From: Spartobacteria bacterium
GTDB taxonomy: Bacteria; Verrucomicrobiota; Verrucomicrobiia; Chthoniobacterales; Chthoniobacteraceae
Assembly: GCA_025355595.1 (NCBI GenBank)
Contig: JANXZI010000068.1
Span: forward strand, 1 to 7,034
Reading direction: 5' to 3'
Length of the DNA: 7,034 nt
Shown here piece by piece: positions 6,775-7,034 of the stretch (position 1 is the stretch's first letter; every line of letters begins with the position of its first letter). The notes beneath the pieces were generated by a model. It saw only the letters and a program-made list of their open reading frames with translations. It made no database searches and was not told the DNA's origin. A program made the translations under genes and the position numbers.

Positions 6775-7034
6775 GCGATTTCATACGGGCCTTTCGTGGG
6801 CACGCCGATGTCGCCCTCGTTTTGCACATAGCCCTCGGGCGTGATGTAGCGCTGGATGTTGTGCGAATCAATTCCGTAGCTGCCCATGCCGATCGAGTCG
6901 GGCGTCGGCTTCTTTTTCATCAGCTCGTGCTCGGTCATCACGAAGCTCCCGATCATCCGCCGCGCCTCGCGCACGTAGATCTGGTGCGGCCATCCGCCGT
7001 TGTCCTTGAACTCATCCTTCGGCAGTCCCCACGC
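6627..7034 (-). pseudogene. Inverted fragment of the FAD oxidoreductase gene (true downstream part)
   Basis: Read on the minus strand from 7034, the frame is open and begins AWGLPKDEFKDNGG, identical to plus-strand codons 387 onward. It passes through SFVMT and continues as EHELMKKKPTPDSIGMG, SYGIDSHNIQRY, TPEGYVQNEGDIGVP, then PYEIAYGSLIP, LLVPVAVSSSHIAFG and SIRMEPV. Those are the conserved blocks expected next in PF12831 proteins. After MEPV the frame re-enters the left arm in antisense (ITKLPIIRR...) and stops at 6627. The usual continuation with a GQSAA-type motif is absent. This is not a separate gene: bases 6932-6672 are the missing ~87 codons of the neighbouring plus-strand CDS, turned around. 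Confidence 0.9.
6932..7034 (-). repeat. Right arm of perfect 103-bp inverted repeat, reaching the window end
   Basis: This is the exact reverse complement of 6571-6673. It runs to the last base supplied, so the arm could be longer in the source. The spacer between the arms is 258 bases (6674-6931). Confidence 0.97.

Noticed and set aside
6627..6974. Minus-strand ORF at the right end as an independent small gene
   Set aside because: It is the inverted continuation of the FAD oxidoreductase, begins in the middle of a repeated segment and ends in antisense of the repeat arm.
6571..7034. Phase-variable invertible switch
   Set aside because: The layout (segment between inverted repeats) resembles one. 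But the repeat arm is itself coding sequence, flipping the segment would still end the protein in antisense (ITKLPIIRR), and no recombinase gene is nearby. A chimera is simpler, though not excluded without reads.

Overview
The window reads as a high-GC bacterial chromosome fragment, most likely from Verrucomicrobiota or a related PVC-group lineage. That placement is inferred from gene content: a membrane-anchored Ser/Thr kinase with a WD40-type sensor half, a small Cys-motif membrane protein beginning with a CPKEW motif, and a secreted FAD oxidoreductase of the 'HLGGLSAGG' type. No rRNA or other taxonomic marker gene is present. I see no tRNA, rRNA, CRISPR array, insertion sequence or phage gene.

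Layout. Positions 1-2058 (minus strand) hold the first 686 codons of a Ser/Thr protein kinase whose C-terminus lies beyond the left edge. The 407 bases at 2059-2465 separate it from a divergently transcribed nuoD (2466-3716, plus strand). This gap contains only possible mini-ORFs and a small hairpin on the kinase side. A small CxxC/transmembrane protein (3766-4221) follows nuoD on the same strand. After a 231-base gap with two inverted repeats comes a stand-alone ABC-like ATPase (4453-5286), and then a secreted FAD-dependent oxidoreductase (from 5413).

The right end is anomalous. Bases 6571-6673 recur as an exact reverse complement at 6932-7034, the last base of the window. The 258 bases between the arms carry, on the minus strand and in frame, the missing continuation of the FAD oxidoreductase. 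The plus-strand gene is genuine up to codon 420. It then runs into 33 codons of antisense of its own downstream sequence before a chance stop at 6774. This fold-back is best explained as an inverted chimera or assembly artefact at a contig end. A real inversion is possible but less likely.

The genes do not form an obvious pathway. nuoD belongs to respiratory complex I but has no other nuo gene beside it. The kinase is a signalling protein, the ATPase has no identifiable partner, and the oxidoreductase is probably periplasmic or secreted. I did not find convincing evidence for a new multi-gene system. The most useful observations are the fold-back end, the isolated nuoD, and the tandem ATGA-overlapping mini-ORFs before the kinase.
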